Assembly: GCA_905479905.1 (NCBI GenBank)
Contig: CAJQOK010000216.1
Span: forward strand, 1-11,542
From: an uncultured Aliterella sp.
GTDB lineage: Bacteria; Cyanobacteriota; Cyanobacteriia; Cyanobacteriales; Chroococcidiopsidaceae
DNA length: 11,542 nucleotides
Reading direction: 5' to 3'
The translations under genes were made by a program, and so were the position numbers. The stretch's first letter is position 1, and each line of letters starts with the position of its first letter. Shown here piece by piece: positions 1-6,711 of the stretch. Under the pieces are notes generated by a model. That model had not been told where the DNA came from, did no database searches, and was given only the letters and a program-made list of their open reading frames with translations.

Positions 1-60
1 TATCAAATCCTAGACGCGCCCTCAGCTTCCCTCTTGTTAGGAGTTTTTATAAACCAGCCC

Positions 61-939
61 ATGAATAAACTAAATAGTTCAAAATCTTGGCTATCTCTGC
101 AAACAATTGTTTTAGCTGCTATCTCTTGGGGCGTACTGGCACTTTTATTTGCTTTATTATTTAGTTTGCCCGTAGCAGAAGTTCAAGGTGTGGTGGCTAA
201 ACGCACCCAGTGGTATATAGCTAGTGCCTACGTATTTCAATCTGTGGCTTACTTAAGCTCGGTGGTCTTGTGCTTAAGAAATATGCTCCAGCCAAATATA
301 ATTAGTGGGCGTAGCGTCTGGCTAGGGATTGGATTTGGGCAGCTATCTTACCTAATTGGCAACTTAATTTTAGGTTATTGGGAGCTAGTGCTTCAGCAAG
401 AACCGACTAATGTATCGCCAGCAGATTTGTTTTTTGTAGGAGCGTATTTATTTTTGGGCGGAGGGATGATTTCTGCCTTGAGCGCTAGGCGAGTGCATTT
501 AGAACGCTGGCAATGGGGAATAGTCGCCGCAATTGCTGTAGTTGGTGTTGGTTTGGGAATTTGGGTTTCTAACACTACAACTACTGTACCCGTTGCAATT
601 TCTACCTCAACTTGGTTGTTAGAGTTAGAAAAATCTCTATTATTGTTCTATACCATTGCTGATGTATTGCTGTTAATTATCGCTACAATGGTAATGCTGA
701 CTTTTTGGGGCGGTCGTTTCTCTCAATCGTGGAAATTGATAGCAGCAGCAGTGTTCTCGCTCTACATTGGAGATGTGTGGCTTAGTTATGCTCAAAATCA
801 CATTGAAAACTACCAAAGTGGAGCGCTGCTAGAAGTATTTTGGGTATTTAGTGGCGTGCTATTTACTATAAGCGCGGCGGTAGAGTATGAAGTATCAATT
901 CGTTCTCGGCGAGAAAAGCGCGGACGAAAGCGGGCTTAA
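61..939 (+). CDS. Eight-helix membrane protein, sensor-domain-like, unknown function
   Basis: A 292-residue integral membrane protein with no soluble domain. I count eight hydrophobic segments, beginning after a short polar N-terminus (MNKLNSSKSW) and ending in a very basic tail (RSRREKRGRKRA). The motif SPADLFFVGAYLF in the fourth segment and a GDVWLSYA segment followed by a Trp-rich last helix resemble the membrane sensor region fused to GGDEF enzymes in other bacteria; here it stands alone. That likeness is from memory and weak. The ATG at 61 is chosen because it gives a typical cytosolic N-terminus before helix 1, but the frame is open back to base 1, and a TTG at 34 with TAGGAG nearby is also possible. 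The stop lies 14 bases before the next gene, so the two are probably co-transcribed. Confidence 0.7.
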   Translation: MNKLNSSKSWLSLQTIVLAAISWGVLALLFALLFSLPVAEVQGVVAKRTQWYIASAYVFQSVAYLSSVVLCLRNMLQPNIISGRSVWLGIGFGQLSYLIGNLILGYWELVLQQEPTNVSPADLFFVGAYLFLGGGMISALSARRVHLERWQWGIVAAIAVVGVGLGIWVSNTTTTVPVAISTSTWLLELEKSLLLFYTIADVLLLIIATMVMLTFWGGRFSQSWKLIAAAVFSLYIGDVWLSYAQNHIENYQSGALLEVFWVFSGVLFTISAAVEYEVSIRSRREKRGRKRA

Positions 940-953
940 AATATAATTAAATT

Positions 954-2045
954 ATGACTGGAAAAAAAATTTCTGAATCTATAAAAAATGAGATTATTCA
1001 CTTGTATAAACATACAGGGGAAACAACTTCAACTTTAGCTGAACGCTATGGGGTGAGTAATTCAACCATTAGCCGGATGTTGAAAATTACTTTACCAGAA
1101 CAAGAGTATGAGGTATTAATTGCCTCTAAACGAGCGGCGAGAGTACCTGGAACCGACACAGTTAAACAATTAACTAACCCAAGGGAAATAGAGCCAAGCT
1201 TGGTAGCAGCCCAACCACAGACAGAACTTAAATTAGAGCGACTAGAGGAAAAAACTGCTACCCCTACGCCAACGCCAACGATCAAACGCCGTAGCATTAG
1301 TAGCCAACCAGAAATACCAGTAGCGATAGACGATTCTACTCGACAAAATAGACCGCCCATAGAAACAGAAGATTACGCAGAGCCTAGCGCCAAAAGGGAT
1401 TACGCAGAGCCTAGCCCCAAAGGCGATTACGCAGAGCCTAGCGCCAAAGGCGATCGCAATACTTTAATTATCCCCAGTAACGAGAGCAATTTTGCACCAC
1501 CGATTAGCAAAGTAATAGCCTCTTCAGAGCAACCAGCAACCAACAACCTAAGTTTTCCAACGGAGGAAGAAACTAGCGCCATCGTTGCAGAAATGCTCGC
1601 TGAGGAGATGCTAGAGGAAGCTGAAGACAGCGAAGGATTGGACGACGAAGATTTGGATTACTCCGATGACGATGAAGACCTTGAAGAACCAACGAAGATA
1701 GTCAAAAGATCCTCCGCGTCTAATGTTTTAATTCAAGTATTGCCGCTTTCGGAGGCTAATTTACCTAAAACTTGCTATTTGGTGATTGATCGCTTATCTG
1801 AATTGATCACTCGTCCCCTCAAAGAATTTGGCGACTTAGGACAAATTCCCGCTCAAGAAACTAACCAAAAAACTTTACCAGTATTTGATAATCATCGTGT
1901 AGCCCGTCGCTTTTCTACTAAACGCGATCGCGTGATCAAAGTTCCCGATAGTAAAATGCTGCAAAAAGCGTGTCCCCACCTCCAAGCCAAGGGAATTACA
2001 AGGTTATTAGTAGACGGTCAAGTTTACTCCCTTTATCCTAGTTAA
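954..2045 (+). CDS. HTH-domain protein with acidic linker and conserved-looking C-terminal domain
   Basis: A 363-residue protein of unknown role. Residues 7-46 form a homeodomain-like helix-turn-helix of the kind found at the N-terminus of transposases (TLAERYGVSNSTISRML, 27-43). Residues about 60-200 are low-complexity and polar and contain a three-fold DYAEPSxKx repeat at 140-166. Residues about 204-246 are strongly acidic (runs such as DDEDLDYSDDDEDLEE). Residues about 258-363 look like a folded domain (VLIQVLPLSEANLPKTCYL, then VARRFSTKRDRVIKVPDS). No DDE catalytic core is visible, so I do not call it a transposase. A DNA-binding regulator or architectural protein is the simplest reading, by inference. 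The ATG is preceded by an AT-rich stretch without a clear Shine-Dalgarno. Confidence 0.8.
   Translation: MTGKKISESIKNEIIHLYKHTGETTSTLAERYGVSNSTISRMLKITLPEQEYEVLIASKRAARVPGTDTVKQLTNPREIEPSLVAAQPQTELKLERLEEKTATPTPTPTIKRRSISSQPEIPVAIDDSTRQNRPPIETEDYAEPSAKRDYAEPSPKGDYAEPSAKGDRNTLIIPSNESNFAPPISKVIASSEQPATNNLSFPTEEETSAIVAEMLAEEMLEEAEDSEGLDDEDLDYSDDDEDLEEPTKIVKRSSASNVLIQVLPLSEANLPKTCYLVIDRLSELITRPLKEFGDLGQIPAQETNQKTLPVFDNHRVARRFSTKRDRVIKVPDSKMLQKACPHLQAKGITRLLVDGQVYSLYPS
1371..1451 (+). repeat. Three tandem 27-bp in-frame repeats abutting a HIP1 site
   Basis: Units start at 1371, 1398 and 1425, each beginning gattacgcagagcctagc and ending in a ccaaaagg or ccaaaggc tail. They differ at only a few positions. 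Each encodes nine residues (DYAEPS plus A/P, K, R/G). The third unit runs directly into GCGATCGC at 1450-1457. Because 27 is a multiple of three, copy-number change keeps the host gene in frame. Confidence 0.9.
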
Positions 2046-2094
2046 GCAAAATCATCCTTAACAAATGCCTAGACAATAATTCTCAACTTTTTAG

Positions 2095-2121
2095 AGCAAG
2101 AGAGGTGAATTCTCCCTTGCT
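2095..2121. terminator. Possible bidirectional hairpin between convergent genes
   Basis: AGCAAG (2095-2100) pairs with CTTGCT (2116-2121). After one mismatch the stem continues with GAG/CTC around a 7-base loop. It sits between the stop of the HTH gene and the stop of the DUF2839 gene, the place for a shared terminator. No U-tract follows on either strand, so the call rests on position and pairing only. Confidence 0.4.
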
Positions 2122-2142
2122 ACGCTTTATGTAAATTAGTAG

Positions 2143-2355
2143 CTAACTTACTTGCCACCAGCCTAAAGCTGGGCCGAGAAACAATACCGTTAGCCACCAC
2201 GCAACTAATAAACCGATCCCAATCCAAGCACCACGAGTACTCCAGTCTACAAACTGTTGTGCTTTTCCCTTACTAATTGGCAACCAAGGCAAAAATCTGG
2301 TTTCTTGCCCGTACTTTTCTTTTAGTGCCGTTTGCCGCCGTTTTGATTCGCCCAT
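2143..2355 (-). CDS. DUF2839 family small membrane protein
   Basis: A 70-residue protein with the layout typical of DUF2839, a family of cyanobacteria and plastids with no established function: a basic N-terminus MGESKRRQ, the segment KEKYGQETRFLPWLPISK, then one membrane helix (about residues 40-60) ending in GPALGWWQ. The start is set at 2355 because family members begin MGESKRR; an in-frame ATG at 2376 would add seven residues (MAYFIRV) not expected in the family. The start lies 32 bases downstream of a perfect 7-bp inverted repeat. Convergent with the HTH gene. Confidence 0.85.
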   Translation of the reverse strand: MGESKRRQTALKEKYGQETRFLPWLPISKGKAQQFVDWSTRGAWIGIGLLVAWWLTVLFLGPALGWWQVS

Positions 2356-2387
2356 AACTCTAATAAAATACGCCATCTGTGCCTGAT

Positions 2388-2411
2388 AATAGCGTTACAC
2401 ACGGCGCTATT
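2388..2411. other. Perfect 7-bp inverted repeat upstream of the DUF2839 gene
   Basis: AATAGCG (2388-2394), a 10-base spacer, then CGCTATT (2405-2411). On the minus strand it lies after the decarboxylase relic and before DUF2839. It could be the terminator of the former or an operator or 5'-UTR hairpin of the latter. No U-run follows. Confidence 0.45.
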
Positions 2412-2457
2412 GCTAGTTCGCGCAAATTAACTTGACAACTTATTTTCATTGGGGTTG

Positions 2458-2843
2458 CTATCCAACTTGTAAGCTAAGGGAAAAATCAAGCTCATCTAAA
2501 AAACCATCTAGCTTTTGCTTAGTTATATTTTGCATCACAATAATGTGCGCCCAATCGCCCAATACTGCTAACTGCCACTTTTCAATACTTTGCCTTGATG
2601 GCTTGGCAAATACTACAGTATTAGAAAACTCATTAAGCATACAAGGATAGTGTCTTAATTTAAGTTAGTTATAAAGATATTGAGCATTTTGAATGCAAGT
2701 CTCAGCTTCGGCTGCAAAACCATTAGCACCTCTAGTTTTTATGGCATACCACAGAATTAAAAAAGATAGCCTGCATGAAGCTCGGTCTTTTGTTTCAACT
2801 GCTCTATGAAAACTGATAGTTCTTGCCTGATGGTGTTTGACAT
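2458..2843 (-). pseudogene. PLP-dependent histidine/serine decarboxylase, internally deleted remnant
   Basis: Group II PLP decarboxylase relic (histidine decarboxylase, or the related plant serine decarboxylase). The ATG at 2843 opens a normal-looking N-terminus, MSNTIRQELSVFIEQL, reaching residue 26 (HAGY), where family members continue toward their PLP domain. The sequence then jumps, at a T6 run (plus-strand A6 at 2759-2764) and with a change of frame, to the C-terminal domain: LILWYAIKTRG, then QNAQYLYN, an in-frame TAA at 2665-2667 (expected CAA, Gln), then CMLNEFSNTVVFAKPS and EKWQLAVLGDWAHIIVMQN, ending LDELDFSLSLQVG with TAG at 2458-2460. The whole central PLP/catalytic-lysine region, about 250 codons by comparison with the family as I remember it, is missing. 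The family call rests on the SNTVVF..PS and KWQLA..GD.AH..VM signatures. The choice between His and Ser as substrate cannot be made. It cannot be an active enzyme. Confidence 0.85.
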
Positions 2844-3058
2844 TATACTTACACTAACTTTTGTAAATAAATATTTGTTAACGTTTATTATCAGAGCCAA
2901 AATTGAAATTTAACTTCAGGAAAACTACCGAAAAAGTAAATTTAATAAGTTAGTAACTCGGTATTTGTACGGTGTTACTTTCGTAACAATAACGATAGAG
3001 AATCAAATATAAGTAACTTTAATTAAGATAAAAATGGCATTTCAGCCATTTTATTAAT
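2844..3058. promoter_or_regulatory. AT-rich divergent intergenic region with CRP-type palindrome
   Basis: 215 bases separate the starts of the two divergent pseudogenes, so this is the former shared control region. It holds TGTTACTTTCGTAACA at 2973-2988, a perfect 6-bp inverted repeat with a 4-base centre. This fits the TGTNA-N6-TNACA pattern of CRP-family regulators and lies about 70 bases before the permease start. GTAAC half-motifs recur at 2953 and near 3012. It does not fit the NtcA pattern GTA-N8-TAC. TATAAT directly before the decarboxylase ATG (minus strand) lies too close to act as its -10 unless the message is leaderless. No gene is seen here. Confidence 0.4.
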
Positions 3059-4129
3059 GTGGATAATTATCAGCGTCAACCTGTGCTGCTACCGCGAAAT
3101 CTAAGTGCTTTAGAAACTTGGGGCTTTGGTTTAACAGGTCATGTGGGATGGATTGGTACAGCGCCAGCAATCCATGCAGCCCTTGGATCCAATGCTATTT
3201 TTGTGTGGTTACCAGGAGTAATTGTCGCCATGATGCTTAATTTGCAAGTACAGCAGTTAGGTAAATATTGACCAAATATATCAGGAACGCCTAACTATGC
3301 CGCTCAGTTACTTAGACCGTTTCCGCCTTTGGGGCGCTACGTAGCGATCGCCTATTTTGTTAGTTGGGCCGCCGCTCCGGCAATTTACGCAATTATCTTG
3401 ACAGATTTAATTAAGGTAAATCTAGCATCGCTAGGGATTGCTTGCCCCGAAACAGTTTTAAAAATTGGCTTTAGTGCGATCGCCTTTATTGTCGCTTTTA
3501 GTGGCAGTCGGGCTTTAGCAATATTACACTTATTTTTTGTTGTCCCAGCAACTGCTTTTGTAATCACCTTTTGCCTGCAAGGGTTGGGTTGGATAGCATT
3601 AAATCCTGTAGAAGTAATTTTTAATAAAACTACTTTCGGCTTTGGCGAATGGGCAAAGTGGTTTTTTATTGCTACTTACTCCGTTTATGCCTGCGAAACG
3701 GCTTCCTCTTTTGTTGCTGATAGCAACCCGACGCGGACTTTGCAGTTTTTGACCGTAGCTGCTTGGCTAATTCCGGTAGTATTTCTAGGTGGGTCTTGGG
3801 TGCTGTCCCTTGCTCCTAATTTTGCTGTAGGTAGTAGCGACACATTTTTAAACTTAACCACCGCCTCTGAAGCATTTTGGGGCAGTTATGCGTCTTTTGC
3901 TGTCACTTTATTAATTTCTTTTTCTTGTCTGCTCACTTGTGCTACCGCCGTTGCCAACTCGCCGCGCATTTTGTACCAATTAGCTAAGGAGGGAGATTTA
4001 TCTCCAGTATTTGCGGTGGTGTTTCCCCAGGGCGTTTTAGAACCTGCTTTAGTATTTACATTTTTTATCAGTTGCTTGGGTTTGGCTTGGGGGAATTTAG
4101 CTTGAATTGTCGCCGTAGCAGGGACGGCT
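3059..4129 (+). pseudogene. APC-family amino-acid permease region, broken by stop codons and truncated
   Basis: A single frame from the GTG at 3059 reads as an amino-acid/polyamine/organocation-type transporter. The first helices hold LETWGFGLTGHVGWIGTAPA. After a TGA at 3269-3271, inside QQLGKY*PNISGTPNYAAQ where Trp is expected, the frame continues with many hydrophobic helices (ISWAAAPAIYAIILTDL-like segment, LAILHLFFVVPATAFVITF) and the loop NSPRILYQLAKEGDLSP typical of APC proteins. A second TGA at 4103-4105 (GNLA*IVAVAGTA) and a TAG at 4130-4132 follow. Only about eight or nine helices are present rather than the usual twelve or so, and the frame runs straight into PAS sequence, so the C-terminal helices have been lost. 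A second start candidate, ATG at 3034, dies after seven codons. An intact parent may have been a transporter-sensor kinase fusion (see findings). The substrate is unknown. Confidence 0.85.
3335..3351. repeat. Palindrome joined to a HIP1 octamer
   Basis: CGCTACGTAGCG (3335-3346) is a perfect 12-bp palindrome that overlaps GCGATCGC (3344-3351). It lies within the permease relic and codes for the GRYVAIAY stretch. This combination looks like one of the small palindromic repeats common in cyanobacterial genomes. Dispersal elsewhere cannot be seen from one window. Confidence 0.5.
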
Positions 4130-4132
4130 TAG

Positions 4133-5132
4133 GAGGAAGGAATTATTACAAGCTTAGTACCCAAAGGCGATCGCATCGCTACTAAAGATATGATTGGCAA
4201 ACCTATTCAGGAAATACTACCCGCAAATGTAGCTACCGAAGCCTCGCAATGCTTGCAACAAGCCTTTTCTACTCAAGAAGTGCAAATTTTTGAGTACCAA
4301 ATGCCTTTAAATCAAAAGGTGCATGATTACGAAGCTCGGATTGTGGTCAGTGTAGAAGATGAAGTTATCGCGCTTTGTGAGAGACATTACTGAGCGCAAG
4401 CAAGCCGAAACCGATATGTTAGTTACTTTGGCAAAAGAAAAAGAACTCAATCAGTTAAAGTCGCGCTTTATCACGATCGCATCCCACGAATTTCGCACAC
4501 CTTTAACAACAATCTTGTCGTCGGCGGAATTGATTGAAAAGTATGGGTTTAAGTGGACGGAGGAAAAAAAAATCCAACACCTGTTACGAATTTAATCTAG
4601 TGTCAAACACATGACGCAATTATTAAACGATGTATTGTTAATTGATCAGTCAGAAGCGGGAAGACTAGAGTTTAATCCCCAAGAAATTGACTTAAATCAA
4701 TTTTGCCGCGACTTAATAGATGAAATGCAAATTAGTGTCCCCAACCACAAAATAGCCTGGAATAGTGAAAATAACTGCCTAAATGCTTGGATGGATGAAA
4801 AACTGCTCAGGCAGATTTTAAGTAATCTGTTGTCAAACGCGATCAAATACTCCCCTCTAGGTGGGATTGTTTATTTTGAGTTAATTTGTACTTCTCAATC
4901 GGCAATTTTCCGCGTCCAAGATGCAGGAATTGGCATCCCACTTTGGGAGCAAGCTCACTTATTTGACTCTTTTTATCGAGCTACTAATGTCGGCACAATC
5001 TCCGGTACAGGATTAGGACTTGCGATTATTTTGAAGTCTATAGACTTGCATAGCGGCTTAATTGCTGTAGAAAGTGAGATTGGTGTAGGTACAACGTTTA
5101 CAGTTACACTCCCGTTAAATCAAATCGGATAA
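4133..5132 (+). pseudogene. PAS-histidine kinase region, frameshifted and interrupted
   Basis: In frame with the permease relic comes a PAS domain of the common cyanobacterial sensor-kinase type, missing its first strand (EEGIITSLVPKGDRIATKDM, GKPIQEILP, FEYQMPLNQ, DYEARIVVS). The frame breaks at TTT 4374-4376: removing one T joins DEVIAL to VRDITERKQAE. The HisKA helix follows with SRFITIASHEFRTPLTTIL (phospho-accepting His codon 4485-4487). Then LLRI*SSVKHMTQLL carries a TAA at 4593-4595 where CAA (Gln) is expected. The ATPase domain is complete from 4611: N-box NLLSNAIKYSP (Asn codon 4836-4838), DAGIGIP, GTGLGLAI, and a normal TLPLNQIG end. All kinase motifs are intact, but no single product can contain both the His and its input domain. 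The 173-residue fragment from ATG 4611 could be translated, as an ATPase lacking its His. It ends one base before the response-regulator ATG. Confidence 0.88.
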
Positions 5133-5133
5133 T

Positions 5134-6711
5134 ATGGCAAAAATTTTAGTTATTGAAGATGAGCAGTTAGTTAGAGAAAATATTTTAGACTTGCTAGAAG
5201 CTGAGGGCTTTGATGGCATTGGCGCAGAAAATGGTCATGTAGGTATAACTTGGGCGTGGGATTATAAACCTGATTTAATTATTTGCGATGTGATGATGCC
5301 CGAACTTGATGGATACGATGTATTAAAATTACTCCGCAAAGAACCTGCTACCGCGACAATTCCCTTTATTTTTCTGACCGCCAAAGCTGATAAAGACGAT
5401 TTTCGCCAAGGAATGCAATTAGGAGCAGATGATTATTTAACTAAGCCGTTTACTAGCGCTGATTTATTAGGGGCAATTTCTGTGCGGTTAGAACGAAAAG
5501 CTGCCATTGCTAGGCAATCAGAGAAAAAATTAGAAGAATTGCGTAAAAGCTTAACCAGTAAGCCAAAATATACTAGCACGGCGGTGTTTGACAACGAGTT
5601 TGCCGCTCTGAAGCAATCTCAGTTTACAGGAGTGCTATCGATTCAAGCCCCAGGAGATGTTTGCTGGGTATTTTACCTCTACTTAGGGCGGCTTTTGTAT
5701 GGTACAGGGGGGAAACATCCCCGGCGGCGTTGGCAAAGAAATATATCAACTTACTGTCCGCAAATCGCTGGTAAAGATATGTTTGATAACACTTGCTCCC
5801 TTACAGAATATCAATTGTTAAATTTATGGATCGAACGCAAACTTATTAACAGAGAACAAGTAGCCCAAGTAATTAGAGCGATCGCGCAAGAAGTATTGTT
5901 TGATAGTATGCAAGCCAAACAGTTAAAGTATCAAGTTGAGCCAAAGGAAAGTACATCGGCGGTTCAATTGCTACTAATTGATGCCGAGCAAGCGACGGCG
6001 GCGGCTCGGCAAAGTTGGCAAATTTGGCAAAGCGCTAAGTTTACCGACATATCTCCCAATCAAGCACCAATTATCAAACGCCCCGTAGACTTACAGCAAA
6101 AAGTTTCTGTTGCTGCTTATCGACAGCTAGCATTTTTACTTAACGGACAGCGTAGTTTGCGAGACTTGGCTTTACAGATGAAGCGTCAAGTTGTCGAAGT
6201 TACATCTTCTCTACTGCCCTACATTCAAACTGGTGTAGTAGAGTTGACTGATATTTCCGACTTGCCTATTTTAAATACTCCTGCGCCGCCAATTTCTAAC
6301 CCTACTGGGCATCAATCGACCCAGCCTTTAATTGCCTGTATTGATGATAGTCGCACTGTTTGTCAAACAATGGAGAAAATTTTAACCCAATCAGGCTATC
6401 AGTTTATAGCCATTGACGATCCGCTTCGAGCTTTAGCTACGCTCCTTTCCCGCAAACCAGATTTAATCTTTTTAGATTTGGTGATGCCTAATCTCAATGG
6501 TTATGAGATTTGCGCTCGTTTACGGAAAATTCCTACTTTTAGCGACACGCCGATTATAATTTTGACTAGCAATATCATTGATCCCGTCCGGGCTACAGTA
6601 GTTGGTTGCTCAGACTATCTAAGTAAGCCTTTAAAAGCTGAGAGCATTCTATCGGTGATATCTAAGCACTTATCTTGTTCTATAGAAAATCTCCCAGAGT
6701 CAGGCTTCTAA
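5134..6711 (+). CDS. REC-PATAN-REC response regulator (PatA-like)
   Basis: A 525-residue two-component response regulator. The N-terminal receiver (1-120) has acidic E8/D9, phospho-acceptor D52 (LIICDVMMPELDG), T82 and K104 (DDYLTKPF). Residues about 150-380 are a PATAN (PatA N-terminal, DUF4388-like) domain with FTGVLSIQAP and the LWIERKLINREQVAQV helix. A Pro-rich linker (about 387-398) leads to a second receiver (399-520) with D404/D405, acceptor D448 (LIFLDLVMPNLNG), T475-region and K498 (DYLSKPL). There is no DNA-binding domain. In known cyanobacterial relatives PATAN regulators act by protein contact, for instance in heterocyst patterning (PatA) or on the pilus motor (PixE). The ATG follows the dead kinase's stop by one base, so the kinase was almost certainly its partner and co-transcribed; the regulator itself is undamaged. 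Confidence 0.92.
   Translation: MAKILVIEDEQLVRENILDLLEAEGFDGIGAENGHVGITWAWDYKPDLIICDVMMPELDGYDVLKLLRKEPATATIPFIFLTAKADKDDFRQGMQLGADDYLTKPFTSADLLGAISVRLERKAAIARQSEKKLEELRKSLTSKPKYTSTAVFDNEFAALKQSQFTGVLSIQAPGDVCWVFYLYLGRLLYGTGGKHPRRRWQRNISTYCPQIAGKDMFDNTCSLTEYQLLNLWIERKLINREQVAQVIRAIAQEVLFDSMQAKQLKYQVEPKESTSAVQLLLIDAEQATAAARQSWQIWQSAKFTDISPNQAPIIKRPVDLQQKVSVAAYRQLAFLLNGQRSLRDLALQMKRQVVEVTSSLLPYIQTGVVELTDISDLPILNTPAPPISNPTGHQSTQPLIACIDDSRTVCQTMEKILTQSGYQFIAIDDPLRALATLLSRKPDLIFLDLVMPNLNGYEICARLRKIPTFSDTPIIILTSNIIDPVRATVVGCSDYLSKPLKAESILSVISKHLSCSIENLPESGF

Noticed and set aside
1..68. End of an upstream gene in frame 3, stopping at TAA 66-68
   Set aside because: Only 21 codons are in view with nothing recognisable; it cannot be told from chance.
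1371..1451. CRISPR array
   Set aside because: Units are directly tandem with no spacers and lie in a coding frame.
954..2045. Insertion-sequence transposase
   Set aside because: Only the HTH head is transposase-like; no DDE core, terminal inverted repeats or target duplication are visible.
2432..2650. 72-codon plus-strand frame
   Set aside because: It is antisense to the decarboxylase relic, whose minus-strand translation has clear family motifs; the plus frame is Cys/Ser-rich and protein-unlike.
2654..2666. CTTAATTTAAGTT shared with 8460-8472
   Set aside because: An AT-only palindromic 13-mer is easily repeated by chance in AT-rich DNA, and the two contexts are unrelated.
2755..2770. Programmed -1 frameshifting on the T6 run before a TAA
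   Set aside because: A shift would only join the first 28 residues to a fragment ending at another stop; the central enzyme domain is missing, so deletion explains the frame change better.
2458..2843. Two small adjacent minus-strand ORFs as a toxin-antitoxin pair
   Set aside because: The second part is the C-terminus of a PLP decarboxylase (NTVVFAKPS, KWQLAVLGDWAH) and is in the same frame as the preceding fragment, so both are pieces of one broken gene.
3269..4132. Recoding of TGA as Trp in the permease
   Set aside because: TAG and TAA also interrupt the frame, there is a frameshift too, and all other genes here use TGA/TAA/TAG as normal stops.
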